Positions 46,225 to 54,075 of a stretch of DNA of 64,000 bases are shown one piece after another (position 1 is the first letter of the stretch; each line of letters begins with the position of its first letter). The stretch covers positions 1-64,000 of the forward strand of contig NZ_FRCN01000006.1 in the NCBI RefSeq assembly GCF_900142925.1. The letters are read 5' to 3'. Under the pieces are notes generated by a model that made no database searches, was not told where the DNA came from, and worked only from the letters and a program-made list of their open reading frames with translations. The stretch is from Chitinophaga sp. CF418 (GTDB taxonomy: Bacteria > Bacteroidota > Bacteroidia > Chitinophagales > Chitinophagaceae). The position numbers and the translations under genes were made by a program.

Positions 46225-46803
46225 TTACTCTGCAGTCTTCTTTCTCTTATACAGGAACAACTGCCATTTTTCTTCTGCCACACCAGCCTTGTCCATCTCT
46301 GCTCTGCTTAGAATGAAGAAGAGATCAGACAAACGGTTGATGTATGACAGGATATAATCATCCACCGTATCCACCTTCATCAGAGAGACCAGTAGTCTTT
46401 CTCCTCTGCGCATCTGTGTTCTTACCACATGGCATAGTGCGGATATTTCATTGCCGCCGGGTAAGAGGAAGTAATCAGACTTTGTCGTTATACCGGCTTC
46501 CAGCTCGTCGATCCATTGTTCGCAGAACTCCGGGCCATCGGCTGGTTTTGGGTTAGGATTCTCTTTTTTACAATCGGAGGGACGCGCCAGGTGAGACATC
46601 ATATCCATCATGTCTTTCTGGATCTTATGTAAATTAGGCTGCCATTCATGGTCGCTGCCTAGTTTAGCGCGTAATAACCCGATAGTAGAGTTGACCTCAT
46701 CCAGTGTGCCATAACAGTTCACCCGTACATCGTCTTTATCTACCCGGCTGCCGCCGAAGAGCGCCGTTGTGCCTTTATCTCCTTTCCTGGTATATATTTT
46801 CAT
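46225..46803 (-). CDS. pduO: PduO-type ATP:cob(I)alamin adenosyltransferase
   Basis: 192 residues. The N-terminal ATP site MKIYTRKGDKGTTALFGGSRV and the RVNCYGTLDEVNSTIGLLRA block are diagnostic for the PduO class, as is the C-terminal YINRLSDLFFILSRAEM helix; in many homologues the last part reads LSDLLFVLAR. The enzyme transfers the adenosyl group of ATP to Co(I) to form the upper ligand. An acidic/proline insert (DCKKENPNPKPADG) near residue 80 is common in Bacteroidota forms. It sits between cobC and cobW in the cobalamin operon, with gaps of 7 and 55 bases. Confidence 0.94.
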   Translation of the reverse strand: MKIYTRKGDKGTTALFGGSRVDKDDVRVNCYGTLDEVNSTIGLLRAKLGSDHEWQPNLHKIQKDMMDMMSHLARPSDCKKENPNPKPADGPEFCEQWIDELEAGITTKSDYFLLPGGNEISALCHVVRTQMRRGERLLVSLMKVDTVDDYILSYINRLSDLFFILSRAEMDKAGVAEEKWQLFLYKRKKTAE

Positions 46804-46810
46804 GTGTTGA

Positions 46811-47335
46811 TTATTTCAGGTTGAATGTGTAAATGCCTCCGTATTCCACTTTCTCCATCATGATCTGGCTGAGTGGAATGCCATTGAACAAATGCATGGC
46901 GCTACGGATAATGCCAGCATGCGTGATGATCACTATCCGTTGAGATTGTGTTGCCTGCAGATCTCTGATACACGCTGCAAACCGGTCGACTAATTGCTGC
47001 AATGATTCTCCCCCGGGTGGGGCCAGGTTGATATAGTCTGCCATCCAGGCGTCCAGTTCATCCCGTGGGATATCGTCCCATTTTCTGCCTTCCCAGTCGC
47101 CAAAGTGAAGTTCCATCAGGCGCTTGTCTGTAATGTGCCTGGTGGTGATGGCCTGTGCCAGCAGTTTGCATCTTGTCAGCGGACTGCTGTACACGGCATC
47201 ATATTCCGTGGGCAACAGCCTGATAATCGCTTCATGCAGCGTATGATGATCTGCAGGCAGGGGTACATCTGTCTGTCCGTAGTTGGTTCCTTCAGGGAAA
47301 TCCGGTTTGATATGCCTTACTAGATATAATTCCAT
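46811..47335 (-). CDS. cobC: Alpha-ribazole phosphatase / histidine phosphatase CobC
   Basis: 174 residues from the ATG at 47335 (MELYLVRHIKPDF); the longest open frame begins 28 codons earlier inside cobS and looks spurious. The phosphohistidine motif is LVRHIKP (the usual RHG appears as RHI), the second arginine is in YSSPLTRCKLLAQAI, ELHFGDWEGRKWDDI follows, and the second catalytic His is in VIITHAGIIRSA. It dephosphorylates alpha-ribazole phosphate or the cobalamin phosphate in nucleotide-loop assembly. It overlaps the 3' end of cobS by 16 bases, so the two are translationally coupled. Confidence 0.92.
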   Translation of the reverse strand: MELYLVRHIKPDFPEGTNYGQTDVPLPADHHTLHEAIIRLLPTEYDAVYSSPLTRCKLLAQAITTRHITDKRLMELHFGDWEGRKWDDIPRDELDAWMADYINLAPPGGESLQQLVDRFAACIRDLQATQSQRIVIITHAGIIRSAMHLFNGIPLSQIMMEKVEYGGIYTFNLK

Positions 47336-48123
47336 ATTGCCAGTATGCCCATGTAAAAGGTGATCTCGTTCAGTTGTTGCACTGCCCCAAGACAGTCGCC
47401 CGTATATCCGTTTATCCACTTATGGAAGAAGCGGGCCAGGTATAATGTCAGTAATCCGCAGGGAATGATGACCAGCAATAGCAGATACGAGTAATGAAGG
47501 GCATATATCATCAGCAACAACGGTATCAGTCCGGTGATGAGCGCCACAGAGAAGCCCGGCCAGCTGATCTTCGTAGCCAGTGGTTTGCTTTTGGATGTAG
47601 CGTCATCTTCCCGTGCATAAGGCATGTATCGTAACAGGAATACAGGCATGGTACGGCTGAAAGCATGTGCAGCCACATAGAGGAGGCAGAACAGCAGCAG
47701 ATGCGTATTGATCATCAGCAAAGCCAGTTTCGCCAGCAGGCATATCTTCAGGAGTAATATCACGATAAGGGCTATGACACCAAATGCGCCTGTGCGGGAA
47801 TCTTTCATGATCTCCAGAATGCGTTGTTTCGTCCAGCCACCACCAAAACCGTCAGCTACGTCAGCAAGACCATCTTCATGGAATGCGCCTGTAACAAGCA
47901 GCGTTGCGATAAGCGAGAGTATAACTGCTGTGAAGATGTCTTTGAAGAGGCTGTAGGCGACGGCAAAACAGGCAGCGCCTATGATACCCACCAGGATGCC
48001 GACCATGGGGAAGTAGCGGCTGGACCTGTTCAGATCAGCTGTATTATGGTCAATACCTGCGGGTACGGGGATGCGGGTAAAGAACATCAGCGCTGTTAAG
48101 AATATGCGGACCTCCTTTTTCAT
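47320..48123 (-). CDS. cobS: Adenosylcobinamide-GDP ribazoletransferase CobS
   Basis: 267 residues, polytopic. The N-terminal FLTALMFFTRIPVP is characteristic, and the metal-binding acidic motif is in GAFHEDGLADVADGFGGGW near 80-98, followed by RILEIMKDSRTGAFG. Several hydrophobic helices follow to the C-terminus (ALITGLIPLLLMIYALHY). It joins the alpha-ribazole base to adenosylcobinamide-GDP, the last step in the inner membrane. It is three bases downstream of cobT and overlaps cobC. Confidence 0.95.
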   Translation of the reverse strand: MKKEVRIFLTALMFFTRIPVPAGIDHNTADLNRSSRYFPMVGILVGIIGAACFAVAYSLFKDIFTAVILSLIATLLVTGAFHEDGLADVADGFGGGWTKQRILEIMKDSRTGAFGVIALIVILLLKICLLAKLALLMINTHLLLFCLLYVAAHAFSRTMPVFLLRYMPYAREDDATSKSKPLATKISWPGFSVALITGLIPLLLMIYALHYSYLLLLVIIPCGLLTLYLARFFHKWINGYTGDCLGAVQQLNEITFYMGILAIWNYI

Positions 48124-48126
48124 ACG

Positions 48127-49167
48127 CTATGCTTTGTTGGATACGCCTGCAGATTCAAAGCTGGCCATTTCATTCAGGAAGTTCACAGCTGACCGGATAA
48201 GGGGGTAAGCTACCGCGGCGCCTGTTCCTTCTCCCAAACGCATGCCCAGGCTCAGTAAAGGTACAGCTTTCAGCTGGGTCAGCATGAGATGGTGCCCCTG
48301 CTCATTGGACTGATGAGTGAAAATGCAGTAATCCAGGATATGCTCATTTATTTTGGATGCCACCAGCAGTGCGGAGGTAGAAATAAATCCATCCACGAGA
48401 ACGATCATACCTGCCGCAGCGGCCTGTAACATCGCACCACACATCATCGCGATTTCAAATCCACCGAAGGTGCTCAATACATTCAGGGGCGTCTTTTCGA
48501 TGCCTTTATGCCGGGCTATCGCCGCTGAGAGGATCGCCTTCTTCTTCGCCAGCCCTTCATCGTCCAATCCCGTTCCCCGGCCAATGCATTGCTCCAGCGG
48601 AATATCGCAAAGCAGGCTCATAATGATAGCGGCGGAAGACGTATTACTGATGCCCATCTCACCAAAACCGATTACGTTACAACCCTCCTGGTGGATCTCC
48701 CGGACAATAGCAGCGCCTTTTTCAATCGCTTCCTGGCATTGTACCTTCGTCATGGCCGGTTCATGCAGATAGCTCTTAGTACCCATAGCTACCTTCGCAT
48801 GTATGAGACCGGGATGCTGATTGAAATCAAAGTTCACGCCTGCATCCACTACCCGGATCTGCATGCCGTTCTGACTGGTGAAGACATTAATGCCGGCGCC
48901 GCCCTGTAAGAAGTTAAAGACCATCTGATAGGTCACTTCCTGCGGAAAGGGGCTGACACCTTCATTGGCGATGCCATGATCACCGGCAAAGACAACTATA
49001 GTGGGTTGGTTTAATGCAGGTGTGGGCGTCTGTTGTACAGCACCCACCTGTAAAGCGATCTTTTCCAGCTGCCCTAATGATCCCAGTGGTTTGGTCTTGT
49101 TGTCTATCTTATGTTGCAGCGCTGCTGCGATGTCGCTATTAACCGGTGGAATATTGAATGTTGCCAT
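48127..49167 (-). CDS. cobT: Nicotinate-nucleotide-dimethylbenzimidazole phosphoribosyltransferase CobT
   Basis: 346 residues, the standard length. KTKPLGSLGQLEKIALQVGAVQ near the start, VVFAGDHGIANEGVSPFPQEVTYQMV, NVIGFGEMGISNTSSAA and the C-terminal LGMRLGEGTGAAVAYPLIRSA (catalytic Glu in the GEG loop) identify it without doubt. It activates the lower-ligand base to alpha-ribazole phosphate. A gene for making dimethylbenzimidazole (bluB or bza) is not in the window. It lies between cobU (20-base gap) and cobS. Confidence 0.96.
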   Translation of the reverse strand: MATFNIPPVNSDIAAALQHKIDNKTKPLGSLGQLEKIALQVGAVQQTPTPALNQPTIVVFAGDHGIANEGVSPFPQEVTYQMVFNFLQGGAGINVFTSQNGMQIRVVDAGVNFDFNQHPGLIHAKVAMGTKSYLHEPAMTKVQCQEAIEKGAAIVREIHQEGCNVIGFGEMGISNTSSAAIIMSLLCDIPLEQCIGRGTGLDDEGLAKKKAILSAAIARHKGIEKTPLNVLSTFGGFEIAMMCGAMLQAAAAGMIVLVDGFISTSALLVASKINEHILDYCIFTHQSNEQGHHLMLTQLKAVPLLSLGMRLGEGTGAAVAYPLIRSAVNFLNEMASFESAGVSNKA

Positions 49168-49187
49168 GTTATATGTCTGGTTACTTG

Positions 49188-49691
49188 TTATTTTAATGTC
49201 AGCGGAAGCCCTGAAACTATCAGTGTTGCTTTATCCGCCTTTTGCGCGATGTATTGGTTCATCCATCCCTGCAGATCGGCAAACTTCCTGCCTCCTTCTG
49301 TAGAGGCATGCACGCCCATACCTATTTCATTTGAGATGATGATCAGGTTGAAGTCCTGTTGTATAAAAGCATCAAACTCTTTCTGTGCCTCCGCTAGTGC
49401 CAGGGCTACATCATAGTTGTTGTCCACGAAGAAGTTGGTGAGCCATAAAGTGACGCAGTCCAGTACGACTGTTTTATTTGTGAGCTGTAGTTTACTGATC
49501 TCCTTTTCTTCTTCAATGTTTTCCCAGCGCGCGTCACGGCTTTTTTTGTGTGATGTGATGCGGGCGTTATGGTCTTCATCCCAGATGCGGGACGTGGCGA
49601 GATATACGGGGTGTTCAGACAGGAGTAGCGCCTGTTGGACCGCGTAGTTTGTTTTGCCGGAGCGTTGACCGCCTGATATATAGTGGATCAT
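49188..49691 (-). CDS. cobU: Adenosylcobinamide kinase / guanylyltransferase CobU
   Basis: 167 residues from ATG 49691 (MIHYISGGQRSGKTNYA); the longest open frame adds 34 codons that lie in the REP-like repeat and are low-complexity (ATRGN repeats), so I exclude them. The P-loop is SGGQRSGKT. RIWDEDHNARITSHKKSRDARW carries the guanylyltransferase histidine region. VVLDCVTLWLTNFF and ISNEIGMGVHASTEGGRKFADLQGWMNQYIA complete the CobU fold. It phosphorylates adenosylcobinamide and transfers GMP to it. It is 124 bases downstream of the VWA gene, the widest gap in the operon. Confidence 0.94.
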   Translation of the reverse strand: MIHYISGGQRSGKTNYAVQQALLLSEHPVYLATSRIWDEDHNARITSHKKSRDARWENIEEEKEISKLQLTNKTVVLDCVTLWLTNFFVDNNYDVALALAEAQKEFDAFIQQDFNLIIISNEIGMGVHASTEGGRKFADLQGWMNQYIAQKADKATLIVSGLPLTLK

Positions 49692-49720
49692 TTGATGATG
49701 ATGATTTTTTCGTTTATCGT

Positions 49721-49853
49721 TTCCCCTGGTTGCCACCCGTTCCCCGGGATTGCGTACCGGTGAATCCCCGTTATTGTTTCCCCGGGTTGCCACCTAGGCT
49801 ACAACCACGCGGCTCCTAACGGAGCTGATCGCCGGGGATGGTGATGTTTTGTT
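49721..49853. repeat. REP-like element inside the cobalamin operon
   Basis: A diverged copy of the 9137-9291 element. The shared order is a cccggg-type block, then ctacaa, a small hairpin and tgttttgtt. The second hairpin has changed sequence but kept pairing (gctcc-taac-ggagc at 49812-49825, against caacccc-tggc-ggggttg), a covariation-like sign of selected structure. It fills the VWA-cobU gap and supplies the last codons and the stop of the VWA gene. Confidence 0.65.
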
Positions 49854-50529
49854 GGATATGTTGGTATCCGCCGCTGATGGACGTTGCCAGTTTTTTCGCT
49901 AGTCCCAGTTTCACAAAGCCATTCTCATTGTCAATGATGGTCGTCTGTTTAATGCCGGTCAGGTATTGTCTGTAAAACGCAACCGCGTCCCGGAATGGAT
50001 CATCCGTATTGCCAGCATTGATCTTCCCATCAGTGAATATGTACAGGCTGACATGTTCCTGTATATTCGTTTTCACTAACTGGCCGATCATACTGAATCC
50101 TGCTCTCATATTAGTTTTCCCTCCGGTGGTTAGCTGAGCAAGTGTATTGATAAGCTCTTCTGCATGTAGCGTAGGAGCCGATAGTAATTCAGCATCTCCA
50201 TTGTTTAGTGCCACCGCCGCATATTTTATCCGCTTTGATTTATAGCGGGTTATGGTTTGCGCAACGAGCCCTTTGATATATGCGATTTGTTTGTCTTTCA
50301 CCATAGACCCACTGGAGTCTATCAGGAAGAAAACATACATGCTCGCTTTGGACCGGTGATGCTTATGTTTGATTTCTACTTTGTCATGCGTCAGATAATG
50401 TTTCACTGTTTCCAGTATATCTATCTGTGCCGATGGCGCTGCTACCTTTTGTTGGATGCCCTGGCGGGGAAGAGAAACCTTCATTGTGATCCCTTTCCTG
50501 GCATTGACCGATCGCGTTTTCAGTTGCAC
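49816..50529 (-). CDS. chlD: VWA-domain chelatase subunit (ChlD/BchD-like)
   Basis: 237 residues from a GTG at 50529; the ATG at 50484 has AGGAAAGG at good spacing and would give 222 residues. A MIDAS motif lies at FFLIDSSGSM (D71, S73, S75), with a later TGGKTNM threonine and FTDGK aspartate, so metal binding is intact. Before it, RQGIQQKVAAPSAQIDILETVKHYL recalls the linker of ChlD/CobT proteins. It lacks the AAA-like N-domain of full ChlD, so it is a small VWA-only partner of the ChlI-like ATPase next door, likely serving CobN. The frame stays open upstream into the chlI end, and the C-terminus is encoded by the REP-like repeat. Confidence 0.82.
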   Translation of the reverse strand: MQLKTRSVNARKGITMKVSLPRQGIQQKVAAPSAQIDILETVKHYLTHDKVEIKHKHHRSKASMYVFFLIDSSGSMVKDKQIAYIKGLVAQTITRYKSKRIKYAAVALNNGDAELLSAPTLHAEELINTLAQLTTGGKTNMRAGFSMIGQLVKTNIQEHVSLYIFTDGKINAGNTDDPFRDAVAFYRQYLTGIKQTTIIDNENGFVKLGLAKKLATSISGGYQHIQQNITIPGDQLR

Positions 50530-50576
50530 ATATTGTTCTGTTTTTGCGGCCTGCAGCAGATATTTTTTGCTGTTAC

Positions 50577-51524
50577 TCAGCTCATTCTGACCCTTATCGA
50601 ATCACCCTCCTTTTCTTCCCGCGGGGACTGGCTTTCCCTTTTCTGCTGAGAATTTTGAGTGGAGGAATAATGTTTCGAACGGTGCGACAATACAAAAGGC
50701 ATCACCTTGTGAACGTCATCACTAGTGACTTCCTTTTTGCTATAGAAGGCTGCATGCGCCCTCGCCGCTTTCAGTAGCAGGATGTCTGCACGGAGTCCTT
50801 CTACCTGGTATTGGATACAGGTAGAAGCGATGCTGGCCAATATAATGTCGGAGTAGGAGACCCGCTTTACATGCTCCCTTGCGTACATGATCTGCTGGGC
50901 CAGTTGCTGTTCCTGTGCTTCGTATTTTTCATGGAAAGCAGGTATATCGGTGTCGAACTGTAAGCGGCGATTGATGATCTCCATACGGTCTATCCTGTCC
51001 ATGGGAGTCTTTACTGTTACACTCAGACCGAACCTGTCCAGCAGTTGCGGACGCAGTTCGCCTTCTTCAGGATTCATGGTGCCTACCAGGCAGAACCTGC
51101 TTTCAAACCATTTGGAGATGGTATCCCGTTCCAGGTGATAGCCTCCGCTGGCAGCAGCGTCCAGCAGTACGTCCATGAGGTGGTCATTCAGCAGATTGAC
51201 CTCATCGATATAGAGGATGCCATGATTGGCGGCAGCCAGCAGTCCTTGCTGGACTTCCGTCCTTTTTTCGTTGATGAGGATATCCAGTTTGATGGTACCG
51301 AGCACCCTATCTTCGGTAGCGCCGATGGGCAGGTTGATGAAGGGGAAGTCTGTTATGGTGTGCTGCATCAGGTGGCTAAGACCTCTTACGGTAGTGGTCT
51401 TGCCTGTTCCTTTGTCGCCCAGTGCCAGTACGCCTCCCAGCCCCGGATCTATCATGCAGAGTATGAGCGCCAGTTTAAAGTCTTCCTGTGCATATATCGC
51501 TGTAAAAGGAAATGATCTCATCAA
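50577..51524 (-). CDS. chlI: ChlI/BchI-like AAA+ ATPase of the cobaltochelatase
   Basis: 315 residues. Walker A is GDKGTGKTT (36-44) and Walker B GILYIDEVNLL (D107/E108). The ChlI-specific segments ATEDRVLGTIKLD and GLLAAANHGIL precede Walker B. The sensor region CLVGTMNPEEGELRPQLLDRFGL and the C-terminal lid (AHAAFYSKKEVTSDDVHKVMPFVLSHR) are standard. It powers metal insertion together with the VWA protein and CobN, replacing the CobS/CobT pair of the proteobacterial aerobic system. It ends with a hydrophilic Lys/Glu/Gln tail and is followed by the VWA gene after about 50 bases in a different frame. Confidence 0.93.
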   Translation of the reverse strand: MMRSFPFTAIYAQEDFKLALILCMIDPGLGGVLALGDKGTGKTTTVRGLSHLMQHTITDFPFINLPIGATEDRVLGTIKLDILINEKRTEVQQGLLAAANHGILYIDEVNLLNDHLMDVLLDAAASGGYHLERDTISKWFESRFCLVGTMNPEEGELRPQLLDRFGLSVTVKTPMDRIDRMEIINRRLQFDTDIPAFHEKYEAQEQQLAQQIMYAREHVKRVSYSDIILASIASTCIQYQVEGLRADILLLKAARAHAAFYSKKEVTSDDVHKVMPFVLSHRSKHYSSTQNSQQKRESQSPREEKEGDSIRVRMS

Positions 51525-51540
51525 AAGGTCCGTTTAATGG

Positions 51541-52236
51541 TTATGCGAAACTGTTATAGATCCAGAGACAGCCTACGCCAATAGAGAACAGGCCAACAAC
51601 AGCATTGAGCGATTTAAACGCCAGCTGGTTGCGTTCTATGAATCTGGATACCGAAAAGGCCAGTACACAACTGTAGGTGGTCATGGCTACCACGATGCCG
51701 ATGCTTTGCAGTACGATGATGCCGATGGCAATACCTGTACTGCTGGATGCCATGATCAGTGCAACAGCACATGCTCCGCCGGTGCCCGCCAGTCCGTGTA
51801 GCATGCCTACCCAAAAGGAACGGCTTAAAGGGTTCATGGCAATTTCCTGACCCTGTTTACCGTGAATATGCAGGGCGTTGTTGATATGCTCATGTTCAGA
51901 GAAGACCTTGTGGGTAGCCATCATCTGCTTCAGCTTATGATTGCGGCGTATGGCAGATATTCCCAGCCAGATCATCACCGGACCTACTACAATTTCTGCA
52001 TAGGAAGAAACGTCCAAGGGCAGTGCAGACTTCAGCAGTAAGGCAAAACAACTAAACAGGATCAGCGAAACAGCGTGGCCCAATGCCCATTGGGAAGAAC
52101 GCCAGATCAGTTTTGAGAGCCCTATCCTGTTGTTCGCCTTTTCAGAGGCCAGCACAGATACGGCCGCCATATGGTCTGGCTCGAATGAGTGCTGGATGCC
52201 CAGGAGTATTGAATCTGTAAATAAGTATCCGATCAT
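51541..52236 (-). CDS. UreH/NicO-like Ni/Co membrane transporter
   Basis: 231 residues with six or so membrane helices. The N-terminal LLGIQHSFEPDHMAAVS contains the HX4DH metal motif of NiCoT/UreH/RcnA-type transporters (HSFEPDH). A second group, GMLHGLAGTGGACAVAL, resembles the GLAHS-type motif. The hydrophilic loop between is Lys/His-rich (HKVFSEHEHINNALHIHGKQG), likely metal-binding. In a B12 operon the probable cargo is cobalt; direction is not certain because UreH and RcnA relatives include exporters. A second HX4DH permease is encoded at 60932-61759. It is two bases upstream of chlI-linked sequence and two after cbiD. Confidence 0.8.
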   Translation of the reverse strand: MIGYLFTDSILLGIQHSFEPDHMAAVSVLASEKANNRIGLSKLIWRSSQWALGHAVSLILFSCFALLLKSALPLDVSSYAEIVVGPVMIWLGISAIRRNHKLKQMMATHKVFSEHEHINNALHIHGKQGQEIAMNPLSRSFWVGMLHGLAGTGGACAVALIMASSSTGIAIGIIVLQSIGIVVAMTTYSCVLAFSVSRFIERNQLAFKSLNAVVGLFSIGVGCLWIYNSFA

Positions 52237-52237
52237 A

Positions 52238-53320
52238 TTAAAAAGTTAGAATAGTATCATTTGCGTCAATCAATAGTAGCTGTAGCTGCACATCCGGCAC
52301 GAGCGGAGTGCAGACAGCATAACAGCGTGCTGTCAGTTCCCGGAAAAAAGGTTCCTGTTCATTGAAGGTGAATAGTTCTGTCAGTCGCCGGGCCATGTTC
52401 AGTTCCAGGATGGGCTGACATTGTTCCTCACTATAACCGCAATCCCTGGCCAGGGAATAGATGAACTGTTTATCCCAGGTGGACTTCCCGCTATGGGTAT
52501 CCAGTTCACCCTGGGCCAGTTTGGCGGCTTTACCCAGCATGATGCCCATGGTCACCTTTTGCAGGGGAACAGCGCGGATCTTCTCCAGTGTTTCCCCGAT
52601 CCAGTTACCGTACTGAATGAAGGCAAACTCCGGGAGGTGCTGAAAGCGTTTCCGGAGAATGTTCTCTGAACGGCCGCCGGAATTAATGACGATCTCCCTG
52701 CAGTTGTTAGCCAGCGCCACATCGATACCCTGTGTAATGCTGGCGATGTAGGCAGAGGAACTAAAGGGCCTCACGATGCCGGTGGTACCCAATATGGAGA
52801 TGCCCCCTAAGATGCCAATACGACTGTTTAAAGTCTTTTTAGCTATCTCCGTCCCATTCACTACGAAAACCTCGATATTTACCCCCTTATGGAGCGAATA
52901 ACGGTGTGTCAGGAATTGGACTGCATCCGTCATCATTTTTCTAGGTACCGGATTAATGGCCGGTTCTCCCACACCGATGGCCAGACCAGGAAGGGTGACC
53001 ACCCCGACGCCTTCCCCTCGAAAGAACCTTACGTCCTGTGTGTCGTTGAAAGACACCCTACAGCCGATAGTCGCTCCATTGGTTACGTCCGGATCATCGC
53101 CGGCGTCCTTCACCGTGGTGCAGGTGGCACTCTCTGTATTGAAAGAGCAGGCGCTGATCTGAAACATTACCTTCTCTCCCAATGGCAGCGTGATCTCTAT
53201 TTCAGTTACCGGTTCCTGTGTAATGAGCGACAACAGCGCAGCCTTCGTACAGGCGGTGGCGCAGGCCCCTGTAGTATACCCTTGTCTTAAGGGCCCTTCC
53301 GGAACCGGCTGCAGGCTCAT
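52238..53320 (-). CDS. cbiD: Cobalt-precorrin-5B C1-methyltransferase CbiD
   Basis: 360 residues. PLRQGYTTGACATACTKAAL at the N-terminus, the RVSFNDTQDVRFFRGEGVGVVTLPGLAIGVGEPAINPVPRKM region, and GILGGISILGTTGIVRPFSSSAYIASI are all CbiD signatures. It methylates C1 and is specific to the anaerobic-type (cobalt-first) pathway, which matches CbiX and CbiG here. It overlaps the upstream cobK by four bases and precedes the permease gene by one base, so it is inside a tightly packed section. Confidence 0.96.
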   Translation of the reverse strand: MSLQPVPEGPLRQGYTTGACATACTKAALLSLITQEPVTEIEITLPLGEKVMFQISACSFNTESATCTTVKDAGDDPDVTNGATIGCRVSFNDTQDVRFFRGEGVGVVTLPGLAIGVGEPAINPVPRKMMTDAVQFLTHRYSLHKGVNIEVFVVNGTEIAKKTLNSRIGILGGISILGTTGIVRPFSSSAYIASITQGIDVALANNCREIVINSGGRSENILRKRFQHLPEFAFIQYGNWIGETLEKIRAVPLQKVTMGIMLGKAAKLAQGELDTHSGKSTWDKQFIYSLARDCGYSEEQCQPILELNMARRLTELFTFNEQEPFFRELTARCYAVCTPLVPDVQLQLLLIDANDTILTF

Positions 53321-54075
53321 GACAATACGCTGTTGAGCCCTGCCATGAGTGATGCTTCATCGCTGACCGGTATGAATGTATCCGGCAGGGCAGGACGTTC
53401 AATGATCAGGATGGGAATATTACTTTTCAGGGCTGCCTGTATTTTGATAGCCAGGAAACCGGATTCCCCGCTTTCTTTTGTCAGTATACAGTCAATGCGG
53501 TATTGCCGTATAATGTCCAGTTCCTGTTGCAGATCGTCCCCTGGCATTTCCCGTATCAGGTTCTCTTTTGGAAACCCTGCCTGTTCCGCCAGCGCCAGAG
53601 AACTTTCCCTTGGCAGGATGCGGAAGATGGTATCATTGTTTTTCCAATAGTCAGTCAGCGGAGCGATGGTCTGCACGCCCGTCAAAGCCAGCAACCGTTT
53701 CAACGGATGCTGGTCCAGCCAGGACATTGCCTCCGCGTAAGAGGTACAATATTTCACAAGCGGATGTTCCTGCCTCTCCGGGTAACTGCGTTCAAAACGA
53801 AGCACCGGAAGAGACAATGCCTGCGCGCCTTCATGGATGGTGGCATGCAGTAATGTGGCAAATGGATGACTGGCATGAATGATGGCCCTGACAGCATGCT
53901 CTTTGCAGAATGCCTGTAGCTGCACTGCTGTCAGCGCTCCATGCCGGTATCGGCCATATGCGCCCGGTTGAAAATCAATACTTGTTTTGGTGGAATAGTA
54001 ATAGGGACATGCCGCCTTCTCCAGGATGGCTGCCACCTTTTTACCTTCTGTTGTTCCGCCAAAGACTAAGATCAT
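53317..54075 (-). CDS. cobK: Precorrin-6A/cobalt-precorrin-6A reductase
   Basis: 252 residues. MILVFGGTTEGKKVAAIL is the family opening. RAIIHASHPFATLLHATIHEGAQALSLPVLRFERSYPE, LLALTGVQTIAPLTDYW and DCILTKESGESGFLAIKIQAAL mark the CobK/CbiJ fold. It reduces the C18-C19 bond with NADPH (or NADH in the cobalt form). It is adjacent to the CbiG-CobM fusion (start 54075, one base from 54076) and overlaps cbiD by ATGA. Confidence 0.95.
   Translation of the reverse strand: MILVFGGTTEGKKVAAILEKAACPYYYSTKTSIDFQPGAYGRYRHGALTAVQLQAFCKEHAVRAIIHASHPFATLLHATIHEGAQALSLPVLRFERSYPERQEHPLVKYCTSYAEAMSWLDQHPLKRLLALTGVQTIAPLTDYWKNNDTIFRILPRESSLALAEQAGFPKENLIREMPGDDLQQELDIIRQYRIDCILTKESGESGFLAIKIQAALKSNIPILIIERPALPDTFIPVSDEASLMAGLNSVLS

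Noticed and set aside
49692..49793. 34-residue extension of CobU
   Set aside because: Encoded by the repeat element with ATRGN-type low complexity; CobU starts naturally at MIHYISGG.
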